From positions 1,426,001 to 1,490,000 of the forward strand of contig NC_004463.1 in NCBI RefSeq assembly GCF_000011365.1: 64,000 nt of DNA. Direction: 5' to 3'. The DNA is from Bradyrhizobium diazoefficiens USDA 110. GTDB taxonomy: Bacteria; Pseudomonadota; Alphaproteobacteria; Rhizobiales; Xanthobacteraceae. The translations under genes were made by a program, and so were the position numbers. The notes under the pieces are model-generated. The model was not told where the DNA came from. It searched no databases and was given only the letters and a program-made list of their open reading frames with translations. The first letter of the stretch is position 1, and each line of letters begins with the position of its first letter. Positions 17,925 through 26,555 of the stretch are shown here, in pieces.

Positions 17925-19487
17925 CTACCCCACCATCCGGTCCCGCCCGCTCCAGAATCCCGCGCGCAGCACCTTCTTGTCGACCTTGCCGACGCCGGTC
18001 ATCGGCAATTGCTTGACGAACTGGATCTGCTTTGGCGCATGCGCCGAACCTTTCCGCGTCTTCACGAAATTGATCAGCTCGTCCGGATCGGGCTTTGCGC
18101 CTTCGCGCGGCACCACGATGGCGGTGACGGCTTCGCCCCATTTCTCGTCGGGGATGCCGACGACCGCGACCATCGCGACATCGGCGTGCTGCGACAGCAC
18201 GTCCTCGACCTCGCGCGGAAAGATGTTGAAGCCGCCGGAGACGATCATGTCCTTCTTGCGGTCGAGGATGAACATGTAGCCGCGCTCGTCCTTGCGCGCG
18301 ATGTCGCCGGTGTGGACCCAGCCGTTCTTCAGCGTCTCGGCGGTGATGTCAGGCCGCTTCCAGTATTCCGCCATGACATGCGGGGCGCGCACGCAGATCT
18401 CGCCGGCCTCGCCCGTCTTCACCTCCTGGTCATTGTCGTCGAGGATCCTGACCTCGCAGGCCGCGATCGGGAAGCCGCAGGACAGGAACAGTTCGGGCGT
18501 CCGGGGATCATGGTCCTTCTTGCGCAGCACCGAGATCGGATAGCATTCGGTCTGGCCGTAGAGCTGCGAGAACACCGGCCCGATCCGTTCGATGCCCTCG
18601 ATCAGCCGGCTCGGCGACATCGCCGAGGCGCCGTAGAGCACGAGCTCGAGCGAGGAGAGGTCGGTCCTGCTCAGCGCGGGATGATCGAGCAGCACATAGA
18701 TCATGGTGGGCACGAACAGCGTGAAGTTGATGCGCTCGCGCGCGATGGTCGCCAGCACGGCCTCGGGATCGAAACCCTTCAGCATGTGCACGGTGCCGCC
18801 GCGCATCAGGGTCGGCAGCACCTTGGTGCCGGCGACATGGCTGATCGGGGCGACCGCGAGATAGCGCGCATCTTCCGGGATTTCGAAGTCGGCGAGGATC
18901 GCGGCGGCGGCCCCGGCATTTTCGCGGTGGTAGCGCAGCGCGCCCTTGGATTTGCCGGTCGTGCCGCCGGTGTAGTTCAACGTGGAGAGATCGTCAGGGC
19001 CGGCGAAGCAATGCGCGCTGGCATGGCCTTCGATCTCGATCGCCTGCAGCAGGTCGACGCCATAGTCGGCCGGCCCCGTGGTGAAGACCGCCTTGAGCCG
19101 GCTCGCACTCGCGGCAAGCTCGCCGCCGCGATCGCGGAACGCGGCCGCATCGACCACCAGCACCTCGGCCTCGGAATCCTCGAGTTGGAACAGCTGGTCT
19201 CCCCGCGATCCCAGTGGATGCAGCCAGGTGACGCAAAACCTCGACAATTGCGCTGCGACACCCGCGCACCAGGTGTCGGCGCGGTTCGCAGTGAGGAAGG
19301 CGACGCGTGCGCCGGGCTGCAATCCAAGCCGCATGAACACGCCCTGGATGTGCCCGATCAGGTCGATGGTGCCCCGATAACTCAGCGATCCGCCGGGCCA
19401 GGCGAACGCGGTGCGGCCGGGATAGCGCGCCAGCGCCCGCAGCGCCTGTGCGCAAGTCGGGGACGATGCGTGGAGCGGATCTGACAT
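17925..19487 (-). CDS. AMP-dependent acyl-CoA synthetase/ligase
   Basis: The 520-residue enzyme adenylates a carboxylic acid and transfers it to CoA. The P-loop is NYTGGTTGKSKGALRYHR, followed by LYGQTECYP, then TGDIARKDERGYMFILDRKK and the closing GVGKVDKKVLRAGF with the catalytic lysine. It resembles the broad fatty-acid/aromatic-acid ligase group; the substrate is not deducible. The ATG at 19487 follows GAGGAAACAT, so the long antisense extension over the next gene is a shadow. It is divergent from NMO paralogue 2, with only 108 bases between starts, suggesting shared control. Confidence 0.9.
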   Translation of the reverse strand: MSDPLHASSPTCAQALRALARYPGRTAFAWPGGSLSYRGTIDLIGHIQGVFMRLGLQPGARVAFLTANRADTWCAGVAAQLSRFCVTWLHPLGSRGDQLFQLEDSEAEVLVVDAAAFRDRGGELAASASRLKAVFTTGPADYGVDLLQAIEIEGHASAHCFAGPDDLSTLNYTGGTTGKSKGALRYHRENAGAAAAILADFEIPEDARYLAVAPISHVAGTKVLPTLMRGGTVHMLKGFDPEAVLATIARERINFTLFVPTMIYVLLDHPALSRTDLSSLELVLYGASAMSPSRLIEGIERIGPVFSQLYGQTECYPISVLRKKDHDPRTPELFLSCGFPIAACEVRILDDNDQEVKTGEAGEICVRAPHVMAEYWKRPDITAETLKNGWVHTGDIARKDERGYMFILDRKKDMIVSGGFNIFPREVEDVLSQHADVAMVAVVGIPDEKWGEAVTAIVVPREGAKPDPDELINFVKTRKGSAHAPKQIQFVKQLPMTGVGKVDKKVLRAGFWSGRDRMVG

Positions 19488-19595
19488 ATGTTTCCTCGCT
19501 GCTTTGTCATCGGCTTCTGGCGTGCCAATGTTTGCCGTAACGCTAGCACAGGGAATGCGGGATGGAACGACACAGCCCGCGCGAGGGAGGCATGC

Positions 19596-20561
19596 GTGAC
19601 GTCTGATCGACTGCAACGTTTCCGCGATCGCCTGGCACTGCCGCTGATCGCCGCGCCGATGTTTCTGGTGTCGGGTGTCGAGCTCATGGTCGCGGCCTGC
19701 CAGAGCGGCGTGATCGGCAGCTTTCCCAGCGCGAATTGCCGTAGCGCGGAACAGCTCGACGAATGGCTCCGCGAGATCGAAGCGCGGCTGCGCCGGCATG
19801 AAGATCAAGCCCGCCGCAAGGCGGCGCCGCTCTGCCCAAACCTGATCGTGCACCGCTCCAATGCGCGGCTGGAGCAGGATCTTGCCGTGCTGCTGCGGCA
19901 CAGGCCGGAGATCGTCATCACCTCGGTCGGCTCGCCCGCGCCAGTGCTCAAGCCGCTGCATGACGCCGGTGCGCTGGTGTTGGCGGATGTCGCCTCGATC
20001 CGCCACGCCGAACGTGCGGCGGAAGCAGGTGCCGATGGACTCGTGCTGCTCACGGCGGGCGCGGGCGGGCAGACCGGCTGGCTCAATCCGTTCGCCTTCG
20101 TCCGCGCGGTGCGCGCATTCTACGATGGCATCATCGTGCTCGCGGGCGGCATCAGCGATGGCCGCGCGCTGCATGCCGCGGAAGTGCTCGGCTGCGATCT
20201 CGGCTACATGGGCACGAAGTTTATCGCGACGCGCGAGAGCATGGCGGATGATCGTTACAAACGGATGCTGGTCGAGAGCAGCGCCGACGACATCCTGCTG
20301 ACCACCGCGTTCACGGGGCTTCAGACCAGCATGCTGAAGCCGTCGATCGTCGCTGCGGGGCTTGATCCCGACGACCTGCCGGCGCGCGGGGCGATCGACA
20401 TCGCCAAGGACATCGACGTCAACGCGCGCGAGAACCGGCCAAAGCGCTGGCGCGATATCTGGAGCGGCGGGCACTCGACCTCCGGCGTGACCGATGTGCT
20501 CGCGGTTGACGATCTCGTCGCGTCGACGCTCGCGGAATATCGCGCGGCGGGTGGGCGGTAG
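19596..20561 (+). CDS. Nitronate monooxygenase family flavoprotein (paralogue 2)
   Basis: The 321-residue protein aligns along its length with paralogue 1: LPLIAAPMFLVSGVELMVAACQ, NLIVHRSNARLEQDL and the FMN-site GYMGTKFIATRESMA correspond directly. The catalytic-base position reads TAGAGGQTGW, so His is replaced by Gln, which should change or weaken nitronate oxidation. The GTG at 19596 has an excellent GAGGGAGG site at five bases; a nearby ATG is out of frame. It is divergently transcribed from the acyl-CoA ligase. Confidence 0.87.
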   Translation: MTSDRLQRFRDRLALPLIAAPMFLVSGVELMVAACQSGVIGSFPSANCRSAEQLDEWLREIEARLRRHEDQARRKAAPLCPNLIVHRSNARLEQDLAVLLRHRPEIVITSVGSPAPVLKPLHDAGALVLADVASIRHAERAAEAGADGLVLLTAGAGGQTGWLNPFAFVRAVRAFYDGIIVLAGGISDGRALHAAEVLGCDLGYMGTKFIATRESMADDRYKRMLVESSADDILLTTAFTGLQTSMLKPSIVAAGLDPDDLPARGAIDIAKDIDVNARENRPKRWRDIWSGGHSTSGVTDVLAVDDLVASTLAEYRAAGGR

Positions 20562-20568
20562 GCTCCTC

Positions 20569-20598
20569 TTCCTCTCCCCGTATGAACGGGGCGAGGGA
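20569..20598 (+). terminator. Hairpin after NMO paralogue 2
   Basis: TTCCTCTCCCCG and CGGGGCGAGGGA pair with one mismatch around a six-base loop, eight bases beyond the stop codon. There is no T tract, so it may be a repeat or an RNA-stabilising hairpin rather than a true terminator. Confidence 0.3.
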
Positions 20599-20728
20599 GA
20601 CCAGGTGCCGTCGCATCGATCACAGTTAATCCTGCATGGCTCGATTCCCCCTCACTTAACGGCAGATTAACCATCGCCCGCCCAGAATCCCCCTCAAGGC
20701 CGCCAATCAGGACCGAGAGGGACAGGCG

Positions 20729-20977
20729 ATGGATTTCGATTTTCTCAACTCCAAGACGGCGGCTTCGCTGGACGAAATCCGCGTCCGCGTGGCCCATGCG
20801 CTGGCCCGCCACCCGCTGTGCCGCAATGTGCGCTTCGATATCGTCAGCGTCCCCCGCACCCGCCGGGGGGGCAACTGGACGGTGACGCTGCAATCGGTCG
20901 AGCCGCGCGCGGTCTGGGAGGCCTCCGAAATCGTCGCGGACATCCAGGATGCCTACGATCTGGCCTCAGCTGCTTGA
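20729..20977 (+). CDS. Hypothetical protein (82 aa)
   Basis: The 82-residue cytosolic protein starts MDFDFLNSKTAASLDEIRVR after a GAGAGGGACAGG ribosome site. It has a compact mixed composition with TRRGGNWTVTLQSVEPRAVW in the middle and an acidic helical C terminus (EIVADIQDAYDLA), consistent with a small folded domain. No known family was recognised. It is monocistronic, with 138 bases before the next gene. Confidence 0.7.
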   Translation: MDFDFLNSKTAASLDEIRVRVAHALARHPLCRNVRFDIVSVPRTRRGGNWTVTLQSVEPRAVWEASEIVADIQDAYDLASAA

Positions 20978-21115
20978 TTTTACTCGGCTTTTTAGTCGTG
21001 TCGCCATAGGCATGGTGATTGTCGCCGCAAAGGCACACTCAAGCCTTAATTCGTTCCTTTTTCCCGGGCACCGTTGACAACATCGTGAACCGCCCCTCCC
21101 CTCTCGGAGAGACGT

Positions 21116-21835
21116 TTGTCCAAAGCCATCACCATCGTCGTTCTGACCTGTTTCCTCGTCCTCGGTGCCGCCACCACCGCCATTCTCGGACGCGACAGCG
21201 TGCCCAGCGTTAGCGCCGAGATGATCACCCAGGCCCCGCCGAAACCGCTCGCGACCAACCGCGCCGCCAAGGCCGACCGTCTGGTTCCGACCCTGGCGCT
21301 GGCCTCGGCCGCGATCGAGCCGGTCCAGGTGCCCGCCGACAAGCTTGCGCAGGCGCCGGTGCTGACCGAGCCGCTGCGCCAGGCCTTTGCCGCCGCCACT
21401 CCGTCCGATTTTCCGATGTCCAAGACGGGTTCATCGGCGAGCGTGAACGAGGCGCCCACGGCGGAAGCTCCCGCCGTCGAAGTCCCGGCCAAGCCGAAAG
21501 TCGTCGCCAAGCCGCAGCCGCAGAAGTCCTATTCGCTGCTCTCCGACGTTCAGATTTCGGGCATCAAGGATCGTCTGAAGCTGTCGTCGTCGCAGGAATA
21601 TTACTGGCCTTCGGTCGAGACGGCGCTGCGCAACGTCGTCCGCAGGATCCAGGCGAACAAGCTGTCGAATCCGAACGCGCCGCCCGGCGCGCAGATCGAT
21701 CCGAACTGCGACGAGGTCCAGCAGTTGAAGTCGGCCGCGATGCCGCTCCTGTTCCAACTGCGTGACGACCAGAAAGAGGAAGTGCGCAAGCTCGCCCGCA
21801 TCATTGGGCTCGAGAAGGTCGCGCAGCAGATCTGA
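21116..21835 (+). CDS. Hypothetical exported protein with C-terminal helical domain
   Basis: The 239-residue product begins at TTG (21116) after GGAGAGACG. It has one N-terminal hydrophobic segment (AITIVVLTCFLVLGAATTAIL), an Ala/Pro-rich linker of about 100 residues, and a C-terminal helical domain. That domain, IKDRLKLSSSQEYYWPSVE to PLLFQLRDDQKEEVRKLARI, resembles LTxxQ/Spy-type periplasmic chaperone helices. This is similarity of pattern, not a firm assignment. It is probably anchored in the inner membrane facing the periplasm. Confidence 0.72.
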   Translation: MSKAITIVVLTCFLVLGAATTAILGRDSVPSVSAEMITQAPPKPLATNRAAKADRLVPTLALASAAIEPVQVPADKLAQAPVLTEPLRQAFAAATPSDFPMSKTGSSASVNEAPTAEAPAVEVPAKPKVVAKPQPQKSYSLLSDVQISGIKDRLKLSSSQEYYWPSVETALRNVVRRIQANKLSNPNAPPGAQIDPNCDEVQQLKSAAMPLLFQLRDDQKEEVRKLARIIGLEKVAQQI

Positions 21836-21837
21836 CG

Positions 21838-21900
21838 CGCGGTTTCCGAAAACATCATGCTCAAACAATGAGCTGAGGCACGATGGCGAGCCATCGCGCT
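21838..21900. repeat. Family B palindromic element, partial copy
   Basis: GCGGTTTCCGAAAACATCAT, followed by GCTCAAACAATG and a CGATGGC...GCCATCG hairpin, matches the right half of the copy at 33566. The left half is missing. It lies two bases after a stop codon. Confidence 0.65.
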
Positions 21901-21972
21901 GAGGGAACCGCCGATATCAGGAACATCCGGCAATCTCCAGGCGTTGCCCGCTCCAAAAGAGGGAGTGGACCA

Positions 21973-22662
21973 ATGCGCGCCTCGACAGCCTATTTCGTCG
22001 GTGCTGGAACCATCGTCGCGGCCATCGCTATTGGTCTCGGTGGCGGCATCGTCGCCGGCAACATCATGAATCCGATCGCGCCCAAGCAGGGGCCGGATGC
22101 CGGCAAGCTGGCGCAGCGCACGGAAGCGGTTATCGCGCCGGTCCAGAGCAATGCGCCGTCGGAGCGCGTGCAATATCTCACCGGCTCGCAAGCCTTCGGC
22201 ACGATGATCGCCGCACCCGCGCAGGCGCGGGACGACGCAAAGCCTGAGACAAGGCCCGACACGCAGGTCACTCCGGCGAACGCCGAGCCGCCTGCGCCAC
22301 AGCCGTCGCAAGCGGCCGCGGTCGAGCCGCCGAAACCGGCACCGCCATCGCCTCCGCAAGCCGCAAAGCCCGTCGAGCAGCAGGCTTCGACAGAGCCGTC
22401 CTCCTCACCTGACAACGCCTATGCCAAGGCGAGGGATTTTGACGTGAAGCGTGCTGCGTCCGAACGGCGCCGGATGGATCGCCGCGAGCGTTGGTCGGAG
22501 CGTCACCGCTATGAGTCCCGCGATCCCCGCGGCATGCGCGACCGGACCGATTGGGACGACGTGGCCCGCAACATCCGCCAAGATTCAGACGCGCGCGATT
22601 ACGCGGGCCGGCCGCGCGGCAGCTTCCCGCAGATCAGGCTGTTCGGCCCCGACGACGATTAG
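21973..22662 (+). CDS. Hypothetical membrane-anchored Pro-rich, Arg-rich protein
   Basis: The 229-residue protein has an N-terminal membrane segment (VGAGTIVAAIAIGLGGGIVAG), a long Ala/Pro/Gln linker, and a highly charged Arg/Asp tail (RRRMDRRERWSERHRYESRD). The start at 21973 follows GAGGGAG. The architecture (anchor, Pro-rich spacer, basic tail) suggests an envelope-spanning or peptidoglycan-binding protein, but no domain was recognised. It is similar in style to the gene just upstream. Confidence 0.7.
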   Translation: MRASTAYFVGAGTIVAAIAIGLGGGIVAGNIMNPIAPKQGPDAGKLAQRTEAVIAPVQSNAPSERVQYLTGSQAFGTMIAAPAQARDDAKPETRPDTQVTPANAEPPAPQPSQAAAVEPPKPAPPSPPQAAKPVEQQASTEPSSSPDNAYAKARDFDVKRAASERRRMDRRERWSERHRYESRDPRGMRDRTDWDDVARNIRQDSDARDYAGRPRGSFPQIRLFGPDDD

Positions 22663-22665
22663 CGC

Positions 22666-22846
22666 TTAACCCAGGATCGCGGTCGCTGCGCGCTCGGCAA
22701 TCAGGATCGTCGGCGTCTGGATGTTGCGGGAGATCCTGATCGGGATCAACGAGGCGTCCGCGACATGCAAGCCGTCAATGCCTCGCACCTGCAACCGCTG
22801 CGGATCGGCGACGGCGAGATCGTCCATGCCCATCCGGCAGCGCCTC
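22666..22846 (-). pseudogene. C-terminal remnant of a GMC-family oxidoreductase
   Basis: A minus-strand frame of about 58 codons encodes MGMDDLAVADPQRLQVRGID, then GLHVADASLIP and PTILIAERAA, ending in TAA at 22666. This is the recognisable C-terminal flavin-binding end of glucose-methanol-choline oxidoreductases, where VADPxLRVxGIxGLRVADAS and NTNAPTIMIAEKAA are standard. Nothing of the first 500 or so residues remains, and the fragment stops where a family A palindrome begins. The Asn/Gly of the usual SGNTNAP motif has become SRNIQTP. Confidence 0.8.
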
Positions 22847-22954
22847 GTCATTCCGGGATGCGTGCGCAGCACGCAGGCCCGGAATCCATTTATCCGCGGC
22901 GACCGCAGCGCGATGGATTCCGGGCTCGCGCCGTTGGCGCGCCCCCGGAATGAC
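22847..22954. repeat. Dispersed palindromic element, family A, copy 3
   Basis: Begins GTCATTCCGGGA and ends CCCCCGGAATGAC, with the inner GGAATCCAT/ATGGATTCC palindrome. It sits at the broken edge of the GMC oxidoreductase remnant and just past the end of the Cys-rich gene at 22962. Confidence 0.85.
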
Positions 22955-22961
22955 CGCTAGC

Positions 22962-23186
22962 TCAGCCCCCGTGCGACTCCACCACCTTGCGGCAGCCGTC
23001 CGAAAGCTTCGACTTGTTCTCGCGCAGGCAGGCGTTCATCTGCGGCGGCTTGCCGACATGTTCGGCGCAGAATTTGCTGGCGTCGCCGCGGCAGGCCATC
23101 TGCTCCTGCAGCGTCGGACCGGATTGTGCCGCGGCGGGCAGGGCGGTGGCGGCAAGCAGCAGCGCGGCAAGGATCGAAATCTTCAT
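22962..23186 (-). CDS. Small secreted cysteine-rich repeat protein
   Basis: The 74-residue product has a signal peptide (ISILAALLLAATALPAAAQ) and a mature domain of about 50 residues. The pattern is CRGDASKFCAEHV, then ACLRENKSKLSDGCRK. This matches the cysteine-rich repeat (Cys_rich_FGFR type) also found in small alphaproteobacterial periplasmic proteins, with four cysteines likely forming two disulfides. AGAGGTG precedes the ATG at 23186. The function is unknown. Confidence 0.8.
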   Translation of the reverse strand: MKISILAALLLAATALPAAAQSGPTLQEQMACRGDASKFCAEHVGKPPQMNACLRENKSKLSDGCRKVVESHGG

Positions 23187-23420
23187 AAAACACCTCTTTG
23201 GGCTTGTCGGGTGGTCCCGTTCGGGATCAAGCGGGCGGACCATCTCGCGGAGGTCTGGTGCCGGTCCATGCCATGTTCATGGCATCGGATCGCGCTTCTG
23301 GCCTGCGTACCCCCATCTTCATGGCATGTATCCGTACGCCGTCTTTTGCCATTCAGACTGCACGTCGGCTGCGAACCCGGTGATTGCACCGGGACGCCGA
23401 ACGGGAAGCAGGAGAGCAAG

Positions 23421-23711
23421 ATGTCGAAAAGAGCGGGAGTGCTGAGCGCCGGGCTGACGATCATGGCGCTGGCGGGTGCGGCGATGGTGTCGCTGGGCAC
23501 GAGCCCGGCGCAGGCGGTGGTCTATTGCAAGACGGTCGGCGTGCCCAAGGGCTGCGTGGTGCGGCCGACGGCGGCGGTGGTGGTCGCGCCGGGAGCCCCG
23601 GTCGCGGCGGCTGCGGTCGCGACGCCCGGCGTCGGTGCGCCCGGTGTCGGCGTACGTGCCGGCACGCCGATGAATCGCGGCGGCCCGGTCAATCGCGTCG
23701 GTGTTCGCTGA
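23421..23711 (+). CDS. Small secreted Val/Ala/Pro-rich protein
   Basis: The 96-residue product has a clear signal peptide (AGLTIMALAGAAMVSLGTSPAQA), then VVYCKTVGVPKGCVVRP with two cysteines. A low-complexity tail of AVVVAPGAP, GVGAPGVGVRAG and NRGGPVNR follows. The YCKTVGVPKGCV core recurs in short secreted proteins of Bradyrhizobiaceae without known role. The ATG follows CAGGAGAGCAAG. Confidence 0.75.
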   Translation: MSKRAGVLSAGLTIMALAGAAMVSLGTSPAQAVVYCKTVGVPKGCVVRPTAAVVVAPGAPVAAAAVATPGVGAPGVGVRAGTPMNRGGPVNRVGVR

Positions 23712-23849
23712 CGATCTCGTTCGATTGAGTTGATTGCATCGCTTCGGGCGACGTGATGACCCTGCGGACGAACCCCCCGTCCTCCGCATGAAGATCATCC
23801 GGCCCGTTCCCTCTCTCCGTACGTCCCACACGTTCGGGGAGGGGGCTTT

Positions 23850-25775
23850 TCAGCCGGCAGCGGCGTCGCTGTCGGGAAAGATTTGCGGCAATTGCAGCCG
23901 CACCCGCGTGCCCGCGGCATCCGAGCTCAGATCGAGCACCGCGCCGCAGCGCGCGGCGCGGCTTCTCATGTTGCGCAAGCCCCGCGCGGTCTGGCTCGCG
24001 CCCGCGGCCTCGCAATTGCCGGCCAGCGCAAAACCGCGGCCGTCGTCGGTCACGCTGATCACGCCGTACGGCCCCTGGTCCGCGTCGAGCGTCTCGATCG
24101 TGACCGCGATATTGCCGGCGTGCGCGTGCTTGACCGCATTGGTCACGGCCTCGTCGAGGATGCGCACGATCTGGATGACGTGCCATGGCCTGAGCTCGGG
24201 ATGCAGCGGCAGGCCCTGCGGCGTCGCCACGCGCCAGTCGAGCGCGATGTCGTGCGGGCGCAATTGCATCGCCGCGCGCTCGCGCCAGGAGCCGAGCGCG
24301 AGCATGAGGTCGCCGCCGATGTCGTCCATGGAGTCGATAACGAGACGGAGATCCTTCAGCGCCGCGCGGGCGGCGTCTGTGATGGTCGCACCCTCATGGC
24401 CGCGCTCGGACAGCGCGACGATGCTGACGAGCTGGCCGCCGAGGCCGTCATGCAGGTCGCGCATCAGCCGCGTGCGCTCGTTGGCGAGCGCGGCGGCCCG
24501 GGCGCGCGCCTCCTCGCGGGCAAAGCTCGCCTTCAGCCGCTCCTCGGCCTCGCGCACGCGCGTCACGAGCTGGCCGGCAAAGCTGTCGACCTGGTTCAGC
24601 GCGCGGGCGAAGCGCCAGGTCAGGCCGGCGCCGATCGCGACCAGCATCGCCGAATAGGACAGGCGCGAGACGAAGATGCGTTCGTTGGTGACGATCTCGG
24701 ACACCGACAGCATGTCGTGGACCCAGCAGGTCAGCACGATGCTCACCGCGCAGCCGAGCGTGAAGCTCGCGGCATCCTGCCGCCGCACAACCGCGGCCGC
24801 GGTGACGCAGGCCATCAGGAACAGGCAGACCCCGACCGTGGGGATGCCAAGCAGGAGAAACAGAATGCGCGGCAGTGGCGGCCCGGCGATCAGCCCGACC
24901 ACGAACACGACGATGCCCGGCGCGAACAGCAGCGCGCCGTAACGCGGCCAGCGCCAGCCGAAGAACAGCACGCCGAACACGACGATCAGCGCGCTCTCGG
25001 TCGGTGCCGATGCCAGCAGCACCGCGGCAAGCCGCGACGTGGTGGCCGGCGGCACCGGCGGCGGTACGAACGCCTGCACCACGCCGAGCACCATCGCCGC
25101 CGCCAGCACGCCGTAAACCGGCTCGCGGCGCCGCATCAGCCACATGATCGCAAGGATGACGGCGAGGATGGACTGCCAGGCGGAGAACACCACCGGCAAC
25201 GTGACGAACAGCAGCGTGCGTGTCTCATAGGCGGGACGCAAGGCTGCATCGGGGCCGACATAGACGGTGTCGAGAAAACCCTTCAAGGGTCCCCATACGA
25301 ACAGCCGTACCGTGATCTCGTTGCCGCCGTCACGCAGCAACGATGCGGGAATGAGCGCGATGAGCGGCGTGTTACGGTCCGGCCGGTTGGCGTTGAAATC
25401 GCGGCGGGAGTCGAGCACGACGACACCGTTGACGGCGACCTCCACCGCATTGCTGAAGCGCGGCAGGAACACCGACCATCCCGTCGCCGCATCGCCGCGC
25501 CCAACCGTGAAGGCGCCGGTGTAGAGCGGCGGATCGGCCAGAGAGTAACGCGACGAGGTGAAGTGCGGCAGCGTCACGGGACGGCTCGCGCCGTCCTCCC
25601 GCAGCGAAAATCCGCTCAAGGCAAAATCGTCGGGGTCGCTCGGCTGGAGCAGCCGCAGCCCGAGGATGGTGGCGATCACGATCAACGCCTGGAGCAGCAG
25701 GTAAGGCACGAGGCGCGCGGCCAGCAGCCGGCGCCGCGCGGGTTTGACCGGTGCCTTCGCCGCGATCTCGCTCAC
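23850..25775 (-). CDS. Membrane sensor histidine kinase (NarX/DesK-type HisKA_3) with 7TM-like sensor
   Basis: The 641-residue kinase has an N-terminal membrane anchor and an extracytoplasmic beta-rich domain of about 150 residues. About seven hydrophobic segments (residues 190-390), a short coiled region and a cytoplasmic kinase follow. The phospho-acceptor region is RTRLMRDLHDGLGGQLVSIV; ATP-site motifs are DEAVTNAVKHAHAG, VTDDGRGFAL and RGLRNMRSRA. The layout matches 7TMR-DISM-type receptors. It begins at GTG (25775) overlapping the regulator stop as GTGA, so the pair is translationally coupled. Ligand unknown. Confidence 0.9.
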   Translation of the reverse strand: MSEIAAKAPVKPARRRLLAARLVPYLLLQALIVIATILGLRLLQPSDPDDFALSGFSLREDGASRPVTLPHFTSSRYSLADPPLYTGAFTVGRGDAATGWSVFLPRFSNAVEVAVNGVVVLDSRRDFNANRPDRNTPLIALIPASLLRDGGNEITVRLFVWGPLKGFLDTVYVGPDAALRPAYETRTLLFVTLPVVFSAWQSILAVILAIMWLMRRREPVYGVLAAAMVLGVVQAFVPPPVPPATTSRLAAVLLASAPTESALIVVFGVLFFGWRWPRYGALLFAPGIVVFVVGLIAGPPLPRILFLLLGIPTVGVCLFLMACVTAAAVVRRQDAASFTLGCAVSIVLTCWVHDMLSVSEIVTNERIFVSRLSYSAMLVAIGAGLTWRFARALNQVDSFAGQLVTRVREAEERLKASFAREEARARAAALANERTRLMRDLHDGLGGQLVSIVALSERGHEGATITDAARAALKDLRLVIDSMDDIGGDLMLALGSWRERAAMQLRPHDIALDWRVATPQGLPLHPELRPWHVIQIVRILDEAVTNAVKHAHAGNIAVTIETLDADQGPYGVISVTDDGRGFALAGNCEAAGASQTARGLRNMRSRAARCGAVLDLSSDAAGTRVRLQLPQIFPDSDAAAG

Positions 25776-26443
25776 AGCTTGATCAGGCCCTGCTGGACGG
25801 CCTCGAACACCGCTTCGCTGCGCGTGTGGACCTCGAGCTTGCGATAGATGTTCTTGATGTGCCCGGGCACGGTCTGCCTGGACAGGCCGAGATGGCTTGC
25901 GATCTCGGCATAGCTGAAACCTTTGGCGATGCCCCAGAGGATGTCGATCTCGCGCGGGGTCAGTCTTGCGGTGTTGAGTGCGGGGCCCGGCGGCGGCTCC
26001 GCCGAATTTTGCGTTCGCCGCACGATGAAACGGGCGATCGAGGCCGAGATCGGGGAATGGCCGGCGACCAGATCGCGCACGGTGGTGGCGATATCGGTGG
26101 GGAAGGCGTCCTTGAGCAGGTAGCCGGTGGCGCCGACCGTGATCGCGGAGATCACACTCTCCTCGTCGCCGAGCGCCGAGATCACCATGATCTCGGTGTC
26201 GGGAAAGCGCTGCCGGACCTCGCGGATCAGCTCGACGCCATGGCCGTCGGGAAGCCTGAGATCGGTGAGCAGCACGCGCGGTGCCGCCTCGCCCAGCGCT
26301 GACCGGGCCTCTCCCAGCGTGCCGGCGCTGCGCACCTTGTAGCCGGCCTTGACCAGCGCATCCTGCAGCCGCCAGCAGGTCGGCGCGTCATCCTCGACGA
26401 GGAGGATGGTGATGGCGTCACCCGTCTCGCCCTGTTCGCTCAT
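25772..26443 (-). CDS. LuxR/NarL-family response regulator
   Basis: The 223-residue protein has an N-terminal receiver and a C-terminal DNA-binding domain. In the receiver, acidic residues lie in LLVEDDAPT, the phospho-acceptor Asp in LLTDLRLPDGHG, and the lysine in YLLKDAF. The LuxR-type helix-turn-helix runs LTPREIDILWGIAKGFSYAE and ASHLGLSRQTVPGHIKNIYR. It is the partner of the overlapping kinase. An alternative ATG six bases upstream (26449) is equally possible. The DUF2235 gene ends 107 bases upstream on the same strand. Confidence 0.9.
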   Translation of the reverse strand: MSEQGETGDAITILLVEDDAPTCWRLQDALVKAGYKVRSAGTLGEARSALGEAAPRVLLTDLRLPDGHGVELIREVRQRFPDTEIMVISALGDEESVISAITVGATGYLLKDAFPTDIATTVRDLVAGHSPISASIARFIVRRTQNSAEPPPGPALNTARLTPREIDILWGIAKGFSYAEIASHLGLSRQTVPGHIKNIYRKLEVHTRSEAVFEAVQQGLIKL

Positions 26444-26555
26444 GTTCATCGTCCCGCACCGCGTGTCCCCCGCGGCGCACGGCAAGTTTACCCGCAGCAG
26501 GCACGCCGCGACACCCATAATCATGGGGGCCGCAATGAGGCGGCGTCCCGGACGC

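Noticed and set aside
19488..20474. N-terminal extension of the acyl-CoA ligase across the second NMO gene
   Set aside because: The ligase has its own ATG with a GAGGA site at 19487, and the extension is antisense to a clear NMO coding region.
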